Assembly: GCA_023439545.1 (NCBI GenBank) | Contig: JAEXNT010000030.1 | Coordinates: 69,058-133,057 of the forward strand | DNA: 64,000 nucleotides | Direction: 5' to 3' | Source of the DNA: Bacillota bacterium | GTDB lineage: Bacteria; Bacillota; Clostridia; Acetivibrionales; DTU013 | In this document: positions 44,060 through 51,895 of the stretch, in pieces | How the letters are laid out: the number at the start of each line of letters is the position of its first letter | Position numbering within the stretch: position 1 is the stretch's first letter | Translations under genes and position numbers: made by a program | The notes under the pieces: model-generated | The model's input: the letters and a program-made list of their open reading frames with translations, nothing else | Databases searched by the model: none | What the model was told of the DNA's origin: nothing

Positions 44060-44365
44060 AAATAAAAACTCCCGTCCTCTGCTATACAAAGGACGAGAGC
44101 CATGCTCCGTGTTACCACCTCAGTTTATCGACGCTTCACAGCATCAACCTTATTGCGAACGGATACACTCCAAATTGAGAACGTATGTTATTCGCTAGCA
44201 CTTTAACGGGTGCAGGCTCCCGGAGACGCTTTTCAGCGTTTCTGTTCACGGAATGTATTCAAAATGCTTCTCCCTGCTCCTCTCACCCGCCGGTAGCTCT
44301 CTGTAGGGATCGTACATTTTTACTTCTTCCCGATCATCACATTTGCCATATCAATGAATCTTGTT
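44060..44365 (-). promoter_or_regulatory. T-box leader of tyrS
   Basis: On the minus strand: stem I with a UAC tyrosine triplet (44312-44314, candidate specifier; a second UAC at 44303-44305 abuts the motif), AGAGAG (44297-44302), the T-box AGGTGGTAACACGGAGC (44104-44120), and a terminator built from CTCTCGTCCT/AGGACGGGAG plus a T-run (about 44064-44100). Confidence 0.9.
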
Positions 44366-44432
44366 TCAGTTATTATATCCGCTTTTTAACAAAAAAGTCA
44401 ATATGGAAAAATATCGCAGTGACCGGCGCGGA

Positions 44433-44921
44433 TCAATCCTTGAACTTTATGCAAAACCCGGTCTTCATGCCGCGTTCAAAGCCGACCTTTTCATAGAAGT
44501 TCAGCGTTTCTTCATCCTTCCTGCCCGTCATCAGCATGACCTTATAACAGCCGTTCTCACGTGCAGTCGTTATGGCCTTTTCAAGGACAGCCCTGCCAAA
44601 ACCCAGCTTCCTGTAACCACTGTGAGTTACGACATTTTCTATGAGCGCGTACGGTCTTCCTCCCCTTGTCAGATTATTTACGATGACAAGGGTACATGAC
44701 GCAATCAGGAGACCGTCCTTTTCTATTACAAAAAGAAATTGCCCCGGGTCCTGAAGTATCTCCTTCCAGAGCTTCTGCGTCTCCTTTTTCCCCGATATGT
44801 CCGGATCGTCGGGATTCAGATGCCTGTATAGCTCAAGAAGCTTTCCCATTTCATCGGCTCGGACTATCCTTACGTTTGCGTTCGGTTTCGGATCCGTTCT
44901 TGAACCGGTATTATCTTTCAT
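44433..44921 (-). CDS. GNAT-family N-acetyltransferase
   Basis: A 162-residue acetyltransferase. The acetyl-CoA motif is SGYRKLGFGRAVLEKA, preceded by strand ALIENVVT and followed by CYKVMLMTG and FYEKVGF, the complete GNAT core. A 17-residue charged N-terminal extension is unusual but harmless. The substrate is not predictable. ATG 44921 follows a GGGGG site. It has no operon partner; the YjbQ gene upstream on the same strand ends 38 bp away. Confidence 0.9.
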   Translation of the reverse strand: MKDNTGSRTDPKPNANVRIVRADEMGKLLELYRHLNPDDPDISGKKETQKLWKEILQDPGQFLFVIEKDGLLIASCTLVIVNNLTRGGRPYALIENVVTHSGYRKLGFGRAVLEKAITTARENGCYKVMLMTGRKDEETLNFYEKVGFERGMKTGFCIKFKD

Positions 44922-44959
44922 AAAACACCCCCGGGTCTATAATACAACCTGATAATATC

Positions 44960-45376
44960 CTATTCCCCTATAATCTTGACAAGCACATGTTTTCTGCGTT
45001 TTCCGTCATACTCCCCATAAAATATCTGCTCCCATGTCCCGAAGTCCAGCTTTCCTCCGGTTATCGCCGCAACTACCTCCCGGCCCATGATCTGCCTCTT
45101 CAGGTGCGCATCCGCATTATCCTCGAAACCGTTGTGGTTATATTGGGAGTGGGGCTTTTCGGGCGCAAGCTTCTCCAGCCAGGTCTCAAAGTCCTTGTGC
45201 AGGCCTGCTTCGTCATCATTCACGAATACGCTGGCCGTTATATTCATTGCATTGACAAGGACCATGCCCTCCCTGACGCCGCTTTCGTCTATGCATTTCT
45301 GAACCTGTGGCGTTATGTTGACATAAGCTCTCCGGGTCGGGATATTAAAAAACAATTCCTTCCGGTACGATTTCAT
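44960..45376 (-). CDS. YjbQ/UPF0047 family protein
   Basis: A 138-residue protein of the YjbQ (UPF0047, YugU/YjbQ) family. Conserved blocks are GMVLVNAMNITASVFVNDDE, the HSQYNHNGFEDNADAHL metal-site-like stretch and the ending DFGTWEQIFYGEYDG. Members have reported weak thiamin-phosphate-synthase-like activity, but the physiological role is open. GAGGTG is close before the ATG. It starts 14 bp after the stop of the isochorismatase-family gene and is probably in one operon with it. Confidence 0.9.
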   Translation of the reverse strand: MKSYRKELFFNIPTRRAYVNITPQVQKCIDESGVREGMVLVNAMNITASVFVNDDEAGLHKDFETWLEKLAPEKPHSQYNHNGFEDNADAHLKRQIMGREVVAAITGGKLDFGTWEQIFYGEYDGKRRKHVLVKIIGE

Positions 45377-45389
45377 TTACGCACCTCGT

Positions 45390-45923
45390 TCAAAATTCTT
45401 CCCGCAGTATTTCTTCAGTCGTTTTCAGTTTGGCAAAGCGGCCGTTCCAGATTTTATTATGATGACGTATTATCTGATCGGCTTTCAATTCCTCACTGTC
45501 ATAAGTAGTATGGGCGTCCGAAACAAGTATATTCCTGTAACCCACACTGAAAGCTCTCCTGACCGACGTATCGATACAGTACTCAGTCTGCAATCCTGCA
45601 ATTATCAGATCGGTTATGCCTTTTTCCTTAAGGACCGATTCCAGTTTCGTATCCTTGAAAGAATCGCAGTAGCTTTTTTCAACAACATCCTCGGTCTCCA
45701 AAGGCTTTATCCCCGGGTGAATCTGCCAGGCCGGGCTGCCTTTTTCAAACTCTTCGTCACCCGGAACCGTGTGCTGAACAAAGATCACAGGCATTCCAGC
45801 CGTCCTGGCTTTTTCAAGCATAGCCGCGATATTGTTCAAAACCTCTTCGTCCCTGTAAACATGCGTTTCACCTGTAAACATAGCCATCTGAACATCGATT
45901 ATCAAAAGCGCCTTTTTACCCAT
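45390..45923 (-). CDS. Isochorismatase-family cysteine hydrolase
   Basis: A 177-residue cysteine hydrolase. The catalytic triad positions are visible: Asp in LLIIDVQ (residue ~9), a lysine near the middle and the nucleophilic Cys in TEYCIDTSVR. The cis-peptide region GLQTEYC is typical. It could be a nicotinamidase or an amidase of another small amide; the nicotinamidase-like gene at 47600-48274 makes redundancy possible. ATG 45923 follows GGAGGG. First gene of a short operon with yjbQ. Confidence 0.85.
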   Translation of the reverse strand: MGKKALLIIDVQMAMFTGETHVYRDEEVLNNIAAMLEKARTAGMPVIFVQHTVPGDEEFEKGSPAWQIHPGIKPLETEDVVEKSYCDSFKDTKLESVLKEKGITDLIIAGLQTEYCIDTSVRRAFSVGYRNILVSDAHTTYDSEELKADQIIRHHNKIWNGRFAKLKTTEEILREEF

Positions 45924-46038
45924 TCAGACCATCCCTCCATTATTTTGCAGCTTTACGGCATAATACTTCTAATATGTAGCATGACCAACCAGCAATCCGC
46001 AACCGGCCCAGCCCAAGCCAGGAGATTTGGAAAGGGTC

Positions 46039-47481
46039 CTACTTCATCGAATACTCGTGAAGCAGTTTCTCTTTCAGGTCCCAAAGCTTTTGCGACAAAT
46101 CGACATAGTAATTATGCGGGTTTTCAAACCGCTTTACCTCGTCCCAGAGCGTGTCGACCTGCTCGCCGCAGTATTTCTTTATGTCATCCAGCGCTGGGCT
46201 TTGGTACACGCAGTTTCCGCTGGAAAACAGCTGAACCATAAGCCTTTTTGCAGTAAAGTTCGAAACGAGCTTCCGCTTCCACGTAAATTCCGGATCGAAC
46301 AATTCGTACGGCACGGATTCGTCGATGACCTCGTCATTCAGCGTTATAACGTCGGCAATAGCCTTTCCGGTGTCTTTATCAATTAGCCTCCAAAGCAGCT
46401 TGTAACCCGGGTTCGTTATCTTTCCCACGTTTTCGCTCAGCTTGATCTTCGGGATGACACGGCCGTTCTCTTCAATCGCGCTCAGCTTGTAGACCCCTCC
46501 AAAAACAGGCTCGGATTCGGAAGTTATCAGTCTTTCGCCTACGCCGAACGAATCCACCCTTGCTCCCTGTGTCAGAAGGTCTCGTATGATGAATTCGTCC
46601 AGAGAATTTGACGCAACTATGGCGCAATCCTCATAACCTGCCTCATCGAGCAGTTTCCTGGCTTTTTTCGAAAGATATGTGATGTCGCCGCTATCTATCC
46701 TGACGCCCTTGGGCCTGAAGCCCCTTGGCACTACCTCCTCATTGAACGCTCTTATTGCATTCGGGATCCCTGATTTCAGCACATTGTAGGTGTCGACGAG
46801 CAGTGTGCAGTCGGAAGGGTATGTCCGGGCATATGCCCTGAAGGCGTCGAGCTCAGTCGGAAATATCTGCACCCAGCTGTGCGCCATGGTGCCCAATGCC
46901 TTTACGCCGTAATCGCGATCTGCTATCGTACAAGCTGTTCCAACGCATCCCCCTATGTACGCTGCCCGTGCGCCGTATATCGCACCGTCGCATCCCTGTG
47001 CGCGTCTCGAACCGAATTCCATGACAGCCCTGCCATCCGCCGCCCGCACTATCCTGTTTGACTTCGTGGCAATCAGGCTTTGGTGGTTTATCGAAAGCAA
47101 AAGCATGGTTTCTATGAATTGCGCCTCTATGACGGGTCCTCTTACGGTCACGACCGGCTCTCCGGGGAAAATCGGAGTGCCCTCCGGAACGGCCCATACA
47201 TCGCAGGAAAACCTGAAATGATCAAGATAGTCTAGAAATTCTTCAGAGAACTGTTTCCTGCTTCTGAGATAGTCTATATCGCTTTTTGTAAAAGCAAGAT
47301 TCTTCAGGTATTCCACGAATTGCTCCACTCCGGCCATAATGGCGAAACCGCCGCTGTCGGGAACCCTTCTGAAAAACATATCAAAATACGCGACCATATC
47401 CTTAAGTCCATTCTGAAGGTAGCCGTTCGCCATCGTTATTTCATAAAAATCCGTGAGCATCGTCATGTTCTGCTTATCCAA
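46039..47481 (-). CDS. pncB: Nicotinate phosphoribosyltransferase
   Basis: Makes nicotinate mononucleotide from nicotinate and PRPP, with ATP, in NAD salvage. 480 residues, the longer bacterial form. Recognisable blocks are MTMLTDFYEITMANGY at the N-terminus, EFGSRRAQG, LVDTYNVLKSG, GVRIDSGD (PRPP-site loop) and the SFGVGERLITS segment. It begins with TTG at 47481 (GAGGGG 8 nt ahead); ATG 47466 is the alternative. With the nicotinamidase-like gene upstream it forms a nicotinamide to NaMN route. Confidence 0.94.
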   Translation of the reverse strand: MDKQNMTMLTDFYEITMANGYLQNGLKDMVAYFDMFFRRVPDSGGFAIMAGVEQFVEYLKNLAFTKSDIDYLRSRKQFSEEFLDYLDHFRFSCDVWAVPEGTPIFPGEPVVTVRGPVIEAQFIETMLLLSINHQSLIATKSNRIVRAADGRAVMEFGSRRAQGCDGAIYGARAAYIGGCVGTACTIADRDYGVKALGTMAHSWVQIFPTELDAFRAYARTYPSDCTLLVDTYNVLKSGIPNAIRAFNEEVVPRGFRPKGVRIDSGDITYLSKKARKLLDEAGYEDCAIVASNSLDEFIIRDLLTQGARVDSFGVGERLITSESEPVFGGVYKLSAIEENGRVIPKIKLSENVGKITNPGYKLLWRLIDKDTGKAIADVITLNDEVIDESVPYELFDPEFTWKRKLVSNFTAKRLMVQLFSSGNCVYQSPALDDIKKYCGEQVDTLWDEVKRFENPHNYYVDLSQKLWDLKEKLLHEYSMK

Positions 47482-47494
47482 GTTCTAACCCCTC

Positions 47495-47546
47495 TTTTCC
47501 GTCTGCCCTTTTACGTCTGCTTTTTCCGTCTGCCCTTTTACGTCTG
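47495..47546. repeat. 25-bp perfect direct repeat upstream of pncB
   Basis: A 25-bp sequence beginning TTTTCCGTCTGCCC occurs at 47495-47519 and again at 47522-47546 without mismatch. It fills most of the gap between pncB and the nicotinamidase-like gene. Confidence 0.85.
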
Positions 47547-47599
47547 ATTTTTCTGGCTTGCCTTTTCTTCTGCTCTGCCATATAGTCTTCAAATCGGCA

Positions 47600-48274
47600 T
47601 TATATTTCAATGCCTGAAACAAGTTCTACGCCATTCCCCGCCATGCTGAAAAGAGCTACAGCGTTCAGCAGGTCTCCGTCATGCAGTCCAAGATCGAACG
47701 TATCCACAGCGTCTAACGGAACAATGACGCGCGACGTCTCATCCCGCCTGTTGAACCAGGTTTTCAGCGTCACTGCGAACTGCTGAATGCATATATCGGT
47801 ACAGTCGCCGGTAATAATGAAATTCTTTATCCTGCCGTTGTCCTTAAGCCATTTCATAAAATCGTCTTCAAGAAAGCCGTTAGTTGAATTCTTGGGTATC
47901 AGCAGGTAACCTCCTGGCGATTTAAGCTCGTCGACAGGCTCGCTTTCAGTCGTCCCTTTCAGACAGTGGACGGGGTACGCTCCGAATTCGGGCGAGGCGG
48001 TTGTATGGTTGTCGGCGAACATGAGTCTGACAATGCCTCTTTTGCAGCATTCTTCGGACAACTCCGCAATTTTCGGGATCAGCGCCTCAACTCTCGCACT
48101 TTTCAGCGCGCCCTCCCTCGCGAATCCGTTTATCATATCGATAATCACCAATGCGGTCCTGTCATGCTCAAGCTCGCCCAGTTTCAGCCCGGGAAGCTTG
48201 TCGAGCAAGTCCAGTATACCTTCAAGTGTTTTTACACTTTTGTCCATAAACCTTTTCCTGTCAGGACGTTCCAT
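47600..48274 (-). CDS. Nicotinamidase-like cysteine hydrolase
   Basis: A 224-residue isochorismatase-fold hydrolase. Asp in VIIDMINGF, the metal-ligand-like DNHT and the nucleophile in GDCTDICIQQ match nicotinamidase (PncA) better than the gene at 45390-45923 does. The neighbouring pncB supports conversion of nicotinamide to nicotinate. The first ~35 residues form an extra helix. The start at 48274 is chosen because GGAGGTG lies 5 nt upstream. Confidence 0.85.
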   Translation of the reverse strand: MERPDRKRFMDKSVKTLEGILDLLDKLPGLKLGELEHDRTALVIIDMINGFAREGALKSARVEALIPKIAELSEECCKRGIVRLMFADNHTTASPEFGAYPVHCLKGTTESEPVDELKSPGGYLLIPKNSTNGFLEDDFMKWLKDNGRIKNFIITGDCTDICIQQFAVTLKTWFNRRDETSRVIVPLDAVDTFDLGLHDGDLLNAVALFSMAGNGVELVSGIEI

Positions 48275-48396
48275 ATCGCACCTCCGGAATAGATATCGCT
48301 GCCGCAGTAAAATTTTACTATTACCATATTACACATTCCCGGAGCATACTTCAAGCACGGGCAGGCTTATTTGCACTATCACATTGCTCTTTGCTT

Positions 48397-48702
48397 TCAG
48401 TCGGAAGTTTTATCAGGACCGCTGGCAGCGCGCCTTTTTCTTTTTCCGTTTATCTCGATTATGACAGCGATGACCAATGCCACTGCAAAGACTATCAGCG
48501 CAAGCAGCATCATTATGAAATACCCCAGCGCCTCGAAACCCTCGGAGAAGCGATACGCCTTGATCATCGAGGCTACTGCCGCCGCACCCGCCAAAATCGC
48601 CGGTATATACTTCGGCCAGCGCTTCTTCAGCCTTCCCAGAAAAATCGCAGCGACCGCAAATACTACGCTTATAGCAGCAACAACAAAGACAAAACCATTC
48701 AT
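48397..48702 (-). CDS. Small three-helix membrane protein, unknown function
   Basis: A 101-residue protein: three hydrophobic helices separated by short basic loops (RLKKRWPKY) and a charged tail (NGKRKRRAASGPDK). I do not recognise a family. ATG 48702 has AGGA upstream, but 14 nt away; a longer frame reaches 48822, and its extra residues are polar and unlike the rest. It is divergent from hgcA with 200 bp between them, so the two could share control sites. Confidence 0.55.
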   Translation of the reverse strand: MNGFVFVVAAISVVFAVAAIFLGRLKKRWPKYIPAILAGAAAVASMIKAYRFSEGFEALGYFIMMLLALIVFAVALVIAVIIEINGKRKRRAASGPDKTSD

Positions 48703-48822
48703 ACGCTTTAAGTTTTCCTTTCTAAATATCCGGCTGTTTGCAGTTTTACTATTACCATAATACGCTTTTCTAAAACATGTATCAATTTGGGAAGGCTTGT
48801 TTACCCGAAATTTTATTTGCAT

Positions 48823-48868
48823 ATTGCAACTATTTCTGATTGCAATTGTTGTGCTGAGGCTATATAAT
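48823..48868 (+). promoter_or_regulatory. Promoter of hgcAB with repeated ATTGCAA sites
   Basis: TTGCAA (48840-48845) and TATAAT (48863-48868) are 17 bp apart. ATTGCAA occurs at 48823-48829 and again at 48839-48845, the second forming the palindrome ATTGCAAT over the -35. GGGGTG (48890-48895) is 7 nt before the hgcA ATG. Confidence 0.65.
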
Positions 48869-48902
48869 ACAAATATAGCTATATTTATGCGGGGTGATTT
48901 TT

Positions 48903-50051
48903 ATGAAAGCCTACGATTTGAAAAAAACAGATGCAGCACCGCTTAAGGTACGCCTGAAAGTCCCCTCTGCTTCGGGTTCGTGCTGCTGCCCATCCTATAA
49001 AATCGGTATGAAATATTCTCCGGATGCCACGTGGGTGACGGCTATGATAACCACGTCTGCCGGACCGGTACAGAGGGTCTCTACGAAACTGCTGCCTTCT
49101 GATGTATGGGGTTCGGTCAGGATGCGGTTCGGCTTCGGACGCGACAATTACAGGATTGAACCAGGAATATACTGCGTCGGCGAACCTGACTCTTCATCTC
49201 CCGTTCTCGTCACCGCCAACTACAAGATGACTTTCGACAGCCTCCGTATGGAGCTTGGAGGGCTCAACGCATGGATACTCGTACTCGATACAAAAGGTAT
49301 CAACGTATGGTGCGCCGCGGGCAAAGGCGCCTTCGGTACAGATGAGCTCATCGGCAGGATCCGCAAGGTCGCACTCGATTCCATAGTCACACATCGCGAT
49401 ATTATACTTCCGCAGCTTGGAGCGTCGGGAGTGTCGGCCTTCACGGTAACGAAGCAGACAGGGTTCAGTGTGAATTACGGTCCCGTCAGGGCTGCCGATA
49501 TAAAGGACTATATAGGGAATGGCATGAAAGCTGACGCCGCTATGAGAACAGTGAGGTTCAACATTATTGACCGTCTGGTATTGACTCCGAATGAACTGAT
49601 CGGTGCTATCAAACCCTTCCTGATAATTCTTGGAATACTGTTCATACTGAACATGGCGGGTATCGGCCATTTCGGCGCGCCGGACCTGTATGCGCTTGCA
49701 GGGGCCATATTCACAGGAGCGTTCCTTACGCCGGTACTATTGCCTTTCATACCCGGCAGGGCATTTTCCTTCAAGGGCTGGCTCCTTGGAATGGCATGGA
49801 CCATGAGTGTATTGTTCCTCAACGGCTTCCCCGGGTTACCCTCCTTCGGCTTGCTGCTTTCAATAGGCTATATACTGGTTTTCCCGGCTGTCTCGGCATA
49901 TCTGGCACTGAATTTTACAGGCTGCTCCACTTACACCTCGTTTTCGGGAGTAAAACGCGAAATGCAGCTCTCTCTGCCGCCAATACTCATATCTATGGCA
50001 TTGGGACTGTTACTGATCATATTGGATATGGTACTGAAACTTTTGAGTTGA
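48903..50051 (+). CDS. hgcA: HgcA, corrinoid membrane protein of mercury methylation
   Basis: HgcA transfers a methyl group from its corrinoid cofactor to Hg(II), giving methylmercury together with HgcB. The defining cap-helix motif N(V/I)WCA(A/S)GK is intact: residues 134-142 read NVWCAAGKG, and C137 is the expected lower ligand to cobalt. The cytosolic corrinoid domain (about 30-225) resembles the CFeSP large subunit; residues after ~235 form five membrane helices, as in known HgcA. An early CCCP cluster (residues 26-29) is an extra. The 382-residue length suits the clostridial form. It has its own promoter and is followed 12 bp later by hgcB. Confidence 0.96.
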   Translation: MKAYDLKKTDAAPLKVRLKVPSASGSCCCPSYKIGMKYSPDATWVTAMITTSAGPVQRVSTKLLPSDVWGSVRMRFGFGRDNYRIEPGIYCVGEPDSSSPVLVTANYKMTFDSLRMELGGLNAWILVLDTKGINVWCAAGKGAFGTDELIGRIRKVALDSIVTHRDIILPQLGASGVSAFTVTKQTGFSVNYGPVRAADIKDYIGNGMKADAAMRTVRFNIIDRLVLTPNELIGAIKPFLIILGILFILNMAGIGHFGAPDLYALAGAIFTGAFLTPVLLPFIPGRAFSFKGWLLGMAWTMSVLFLNGFPGLPSFGLLLSIGYILVFPAVSAYLALNFTGCSTYTSFSGVKREMQLSLPPILISMALGLLLIILDMVLKLLS

Positions 50052-50063
50052 GGAGCGAGCTTT

Positions 50064-50366
50064 ATGAAACATAAATACCTTAGAAATGTTGCCACGCTTG
50101 AACTTGATGCTGAAAAATGCACAGGTTGCGGAAAATGCGCCGAGGTATGCCCGCATGGCATATTTACAATTGTTGAACGGAAGGCAATCATAAACGACAG
50201 AGACGCGTGTATGGAATGCGGCGCCTGTTCGATGAATTGCCCGTTTTCAGCTTTGAGTGTAAAACCTGGCGTAGGCTGTGCAGCCGCCATTATAAGCGGA
50301 ATGCTCAAAGGCGCCGAACCCGAGTGCGGCTGTTCCGATTCATCGGAAGGCGGCTGCTGCACGTAA
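50064..50366 (+). CDS. hgcB: HgcB, ferredoxin partner of HgcA
   Basis: HgcB is the 2[4Fe-4S] protein that reduces the HgcA corrinoid and probably handles Hg(II). 100 residues. The two cluster motifs are C19/C22/C25/C29 and C49/C52/C55/C59. The HgcB-specific features are present: a lone cysteine at position 72 in GVGCAAA and the paired C-terminal cysteines C98-C99, next to C88 and C90. The ATG follows GGAG and lies 12 bp after the hgcA stop, so the two are one operon. Degenerate copies of its own 3' end follow the stop. Confidence 0.96.
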   Translation: MKHKYLRNVATLELDAEKCTGCGKCAEVCPHGIFTIVERKAIINDRDACMECGACSMNCPFSALSVKPGVGCAAAIISGMLKGAEPECGCSDSSEGGCCT

Positions 50367-50436
50367 GCGCATGAAAGACGGCTGCTATACGTGAATGCAT
50401 GAACGGCGAGCTGCTGTTCGTGAGCGCATGATAGAC
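50352..50436. repeat. Tandem duplicate of the hgcB 3' end
   Basis: Units 50352-50379, 50380-50407 and 50408-50436 share the pattern GGCTGCT...CGTGA(A/G)(C/T)GCATGA. The first unit covers the last codons of hgcB, including the CC codons; the others are beyond the stop and are diverged. Confidence 0.75.
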
Positions 50437-50525
50437 GGGCATCCGGAAAGGCAGTTGGCAAGAACGGTTTGTCGTCTTTGTAGCCGAACCGGTAAAACAA
50501 CTAGAGAAATACGGAGGAAAATAAA

Positions 50526-50963
50526 TTGATCGATAACAATGAACAAATACGTTTACGTGAAGGGATCCGCAGACTTGAAATAAAAATGGGCCTTCTCAAC
50601 GACAGTGAAATGAGCTGCTGCAAGGTCACATTGGCTCAGTGCCACGCAGTAGTCGAAATAGGACGTACCGGCAGTATCTCTCTGGCGGAGCTTGCCGGAA
50701 TGCTGAACCTGGATAGCAGCACTATGAGCCGCACCGTGAACAATCTCGTTAACAGCGGCTATGTAATACGCGAGTTGGATTCGAAGGACAGAAGGTATGT
50801 CACGATCGAACTTACAGAAAACGGCAAAACAGTTTTCAAGGAAATAGAAGCCGGTATGGAACGCAAATTTACGGATATATTGAATCGCATACCTGAGGGT
50901 AAAAGAGCCCAGGTGCTTGAAAGCCTTGAGCTACTGAACGAGGCGTTCGAAAGCTGCTGCTGA
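50526..50963 (+). CDS. Cysteine-rich MarR-family regulator adjacent to hgcAB
   Basis: A 145-residue winged-helix repressor: dimer helix, HTH (SLAELAGMLNLDSSTMSRTVNNLV), then the wing (RELDSKDRRYVTIELT). Beyond plain MarR it has C31-C32 and C39-H40 before the HTH and C144-C145 at the very end. This cysteine set suggests a thiol-metal or metalloid sensor, though no ligand is proven. It starts with TTG at 50526, set by GGAGG about 8 nt upstream. It lies 159 bp after hgcB on the same strand and is the best candidate for controlling it. Copies of its 3' end follow its stop. Confidence 0.88.
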   Translation: MIDNNEQIRLREGIRRLEIKMGLLNDSEMSCCKVTLAQCHAVVEIGRTGSISLAELAGMLNLDSSTMSRTVNNLVNSGYVIRELDSKDRRYVTIELTENGKTVFKEIEAGMERKFTDILNRIPEGKRAQVLESLELLNEAFESCC

Positions 50964-51012
50964 ATACGCTCGAAAACTGCTGTTGAATACACTCGAAAGC
51001 TTCTGAATGAAG
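50945..51012. repeat. Tandem duplicate of the regulator 3' end
   Basis: Units of 23, 23 and 22 bp at 50945-50967, 50968-50990 and 50991-51012 repeat G(T/C)TCGAAA(G/A)CTGCTG(C/T)TGAATAC. The first encodes the terminal SCC and stop; the rest is noncoding. Confidence 0.8.
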
Positions 51013-51089
51013 CCTAAAGGACCACCGATGCCGCTGAGGCAGTGAGCTTGAAGTCACGCCCCTGCTCATCCGCATCCGATGACTTAAAA

Positions 51090-51884
51090 TTACTTTATCC
51101 TGTCGAGCGCCGTTAATATGCCGTAAAGAATTGCCTGCGGCCTTGGCGGGCAGCCCGGTATGTAAACGTCCACTGGGATGACGGAGTCGATCCCCCTGCC
51201 TGCCGCATAGCAATCCTTGAATATCCCTCCGCTGCAGGCGCATGCGCCGGTCGCTACGACCAGTTTCGGATCCGGAGCTGCGTTATAGGTCTTGATAAGC
51301 GCTTCCTCCATGTTGCGCGATACCGGTCCCGTCACAAGCAGCATGTCGGCGTGTCTCGGCGACGCGACAAAATGAATGCCCAGTCTTTCTATGTCGTTGA
51401 AAGGATTATTAAGCGCGTTAATTTCGTAGTCGCAGCCATTGCAGGAGCCCGCGTCCACTTCCCTTATCTGCAGGCTGCGCCCGAAAAGTTTTGCGATGCG
51501 TTTTTTCAGCCGCGTTTCCAGTTCTTTTTCAGGAATTGCCGCGGCGCTGCCGCCATCAACTATGATTGCAGCGCTATCAAGAGAGTTCCTCTCCTTCCGG
51601 GCTAGTTCGAAAGCATGTGTCATCCTGACTGCGTTCACGGGACATATCTCTTCGCATAGCGCGCAGAAAATGCATCTGTCATAACCGATCGTTATTTTAT
51701 CCGATCCAGTGCCGCTATCAATCGCTCCGGACGGACAGCGTCCGATACACTCACCGCAGCCGCTGCATTTATCCCGGTCGATTTCCGGCCTTCCCACGAA
51801 CAAGCTTGGATCCAGCGCCTTTTTGGGATACTCCTGCGTAAGCCTGGGGTACTTTATCAGTTTTTCTACCGTTTTAAACATCAC
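51090..51884 (-). CDS. Ehr/Hyf-type small subunit fused to a 2[4Fe-4S] ferredoxin
   Basis: A 264-residue electron-transfer subunit. Residues 36-90 are a bacterial ferredoxin domain (C40/C43/C46/C50 and C71/C74/C77/C81). From ~135 on it is a NuoB/HyfI-like subunit with the proximal cluster ligands C148, C151, C215 or C217, and C245. In formate-hydrogenlyase-type complexes these are two genes (HyfH and HyfI); here they are fused. It is the last gene of a six-gene operon, and its 3' end faces the MarR gene. Confidence 0.9.
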   Translation of the reverse strand: MMFKTVEKLIKYPRLTQEYPKKALDPSLFVGRPEIDRDKCSGCGECIGRCPSGAIDSGTGSDKITIGYDRCIFCALCEEICPVNAVRMTHAFELARKERNSLDSAAIIVDGGSAAAIPEKELETRLKKRIAKLFGRSLQIREVDAGSCNGCDYEINALNNPFNDIERLGIHFVASPRHADMLLVTGPVSRNMEEALIKTYNAAPDPKLVVATGACACSGGIFKDCYAAGRGIDSVIPVDVYIPGCPPRPQAILYGILTALDRIK

Positions 51885-51895
51885 TGCCTCCGATT

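Noticed and set aside
47495..47546. The 25-bp direct repeat as an operator
   Set aside because: It has no internal symmetry and lies where a simple tandem duplication is a sufficient explanation.
48397..48702. Small membrane protein as a third gene of the hgc system
   Set aside because: It is divergent from hgcA and has no known link or shared motif; adjacency alone is not enough.
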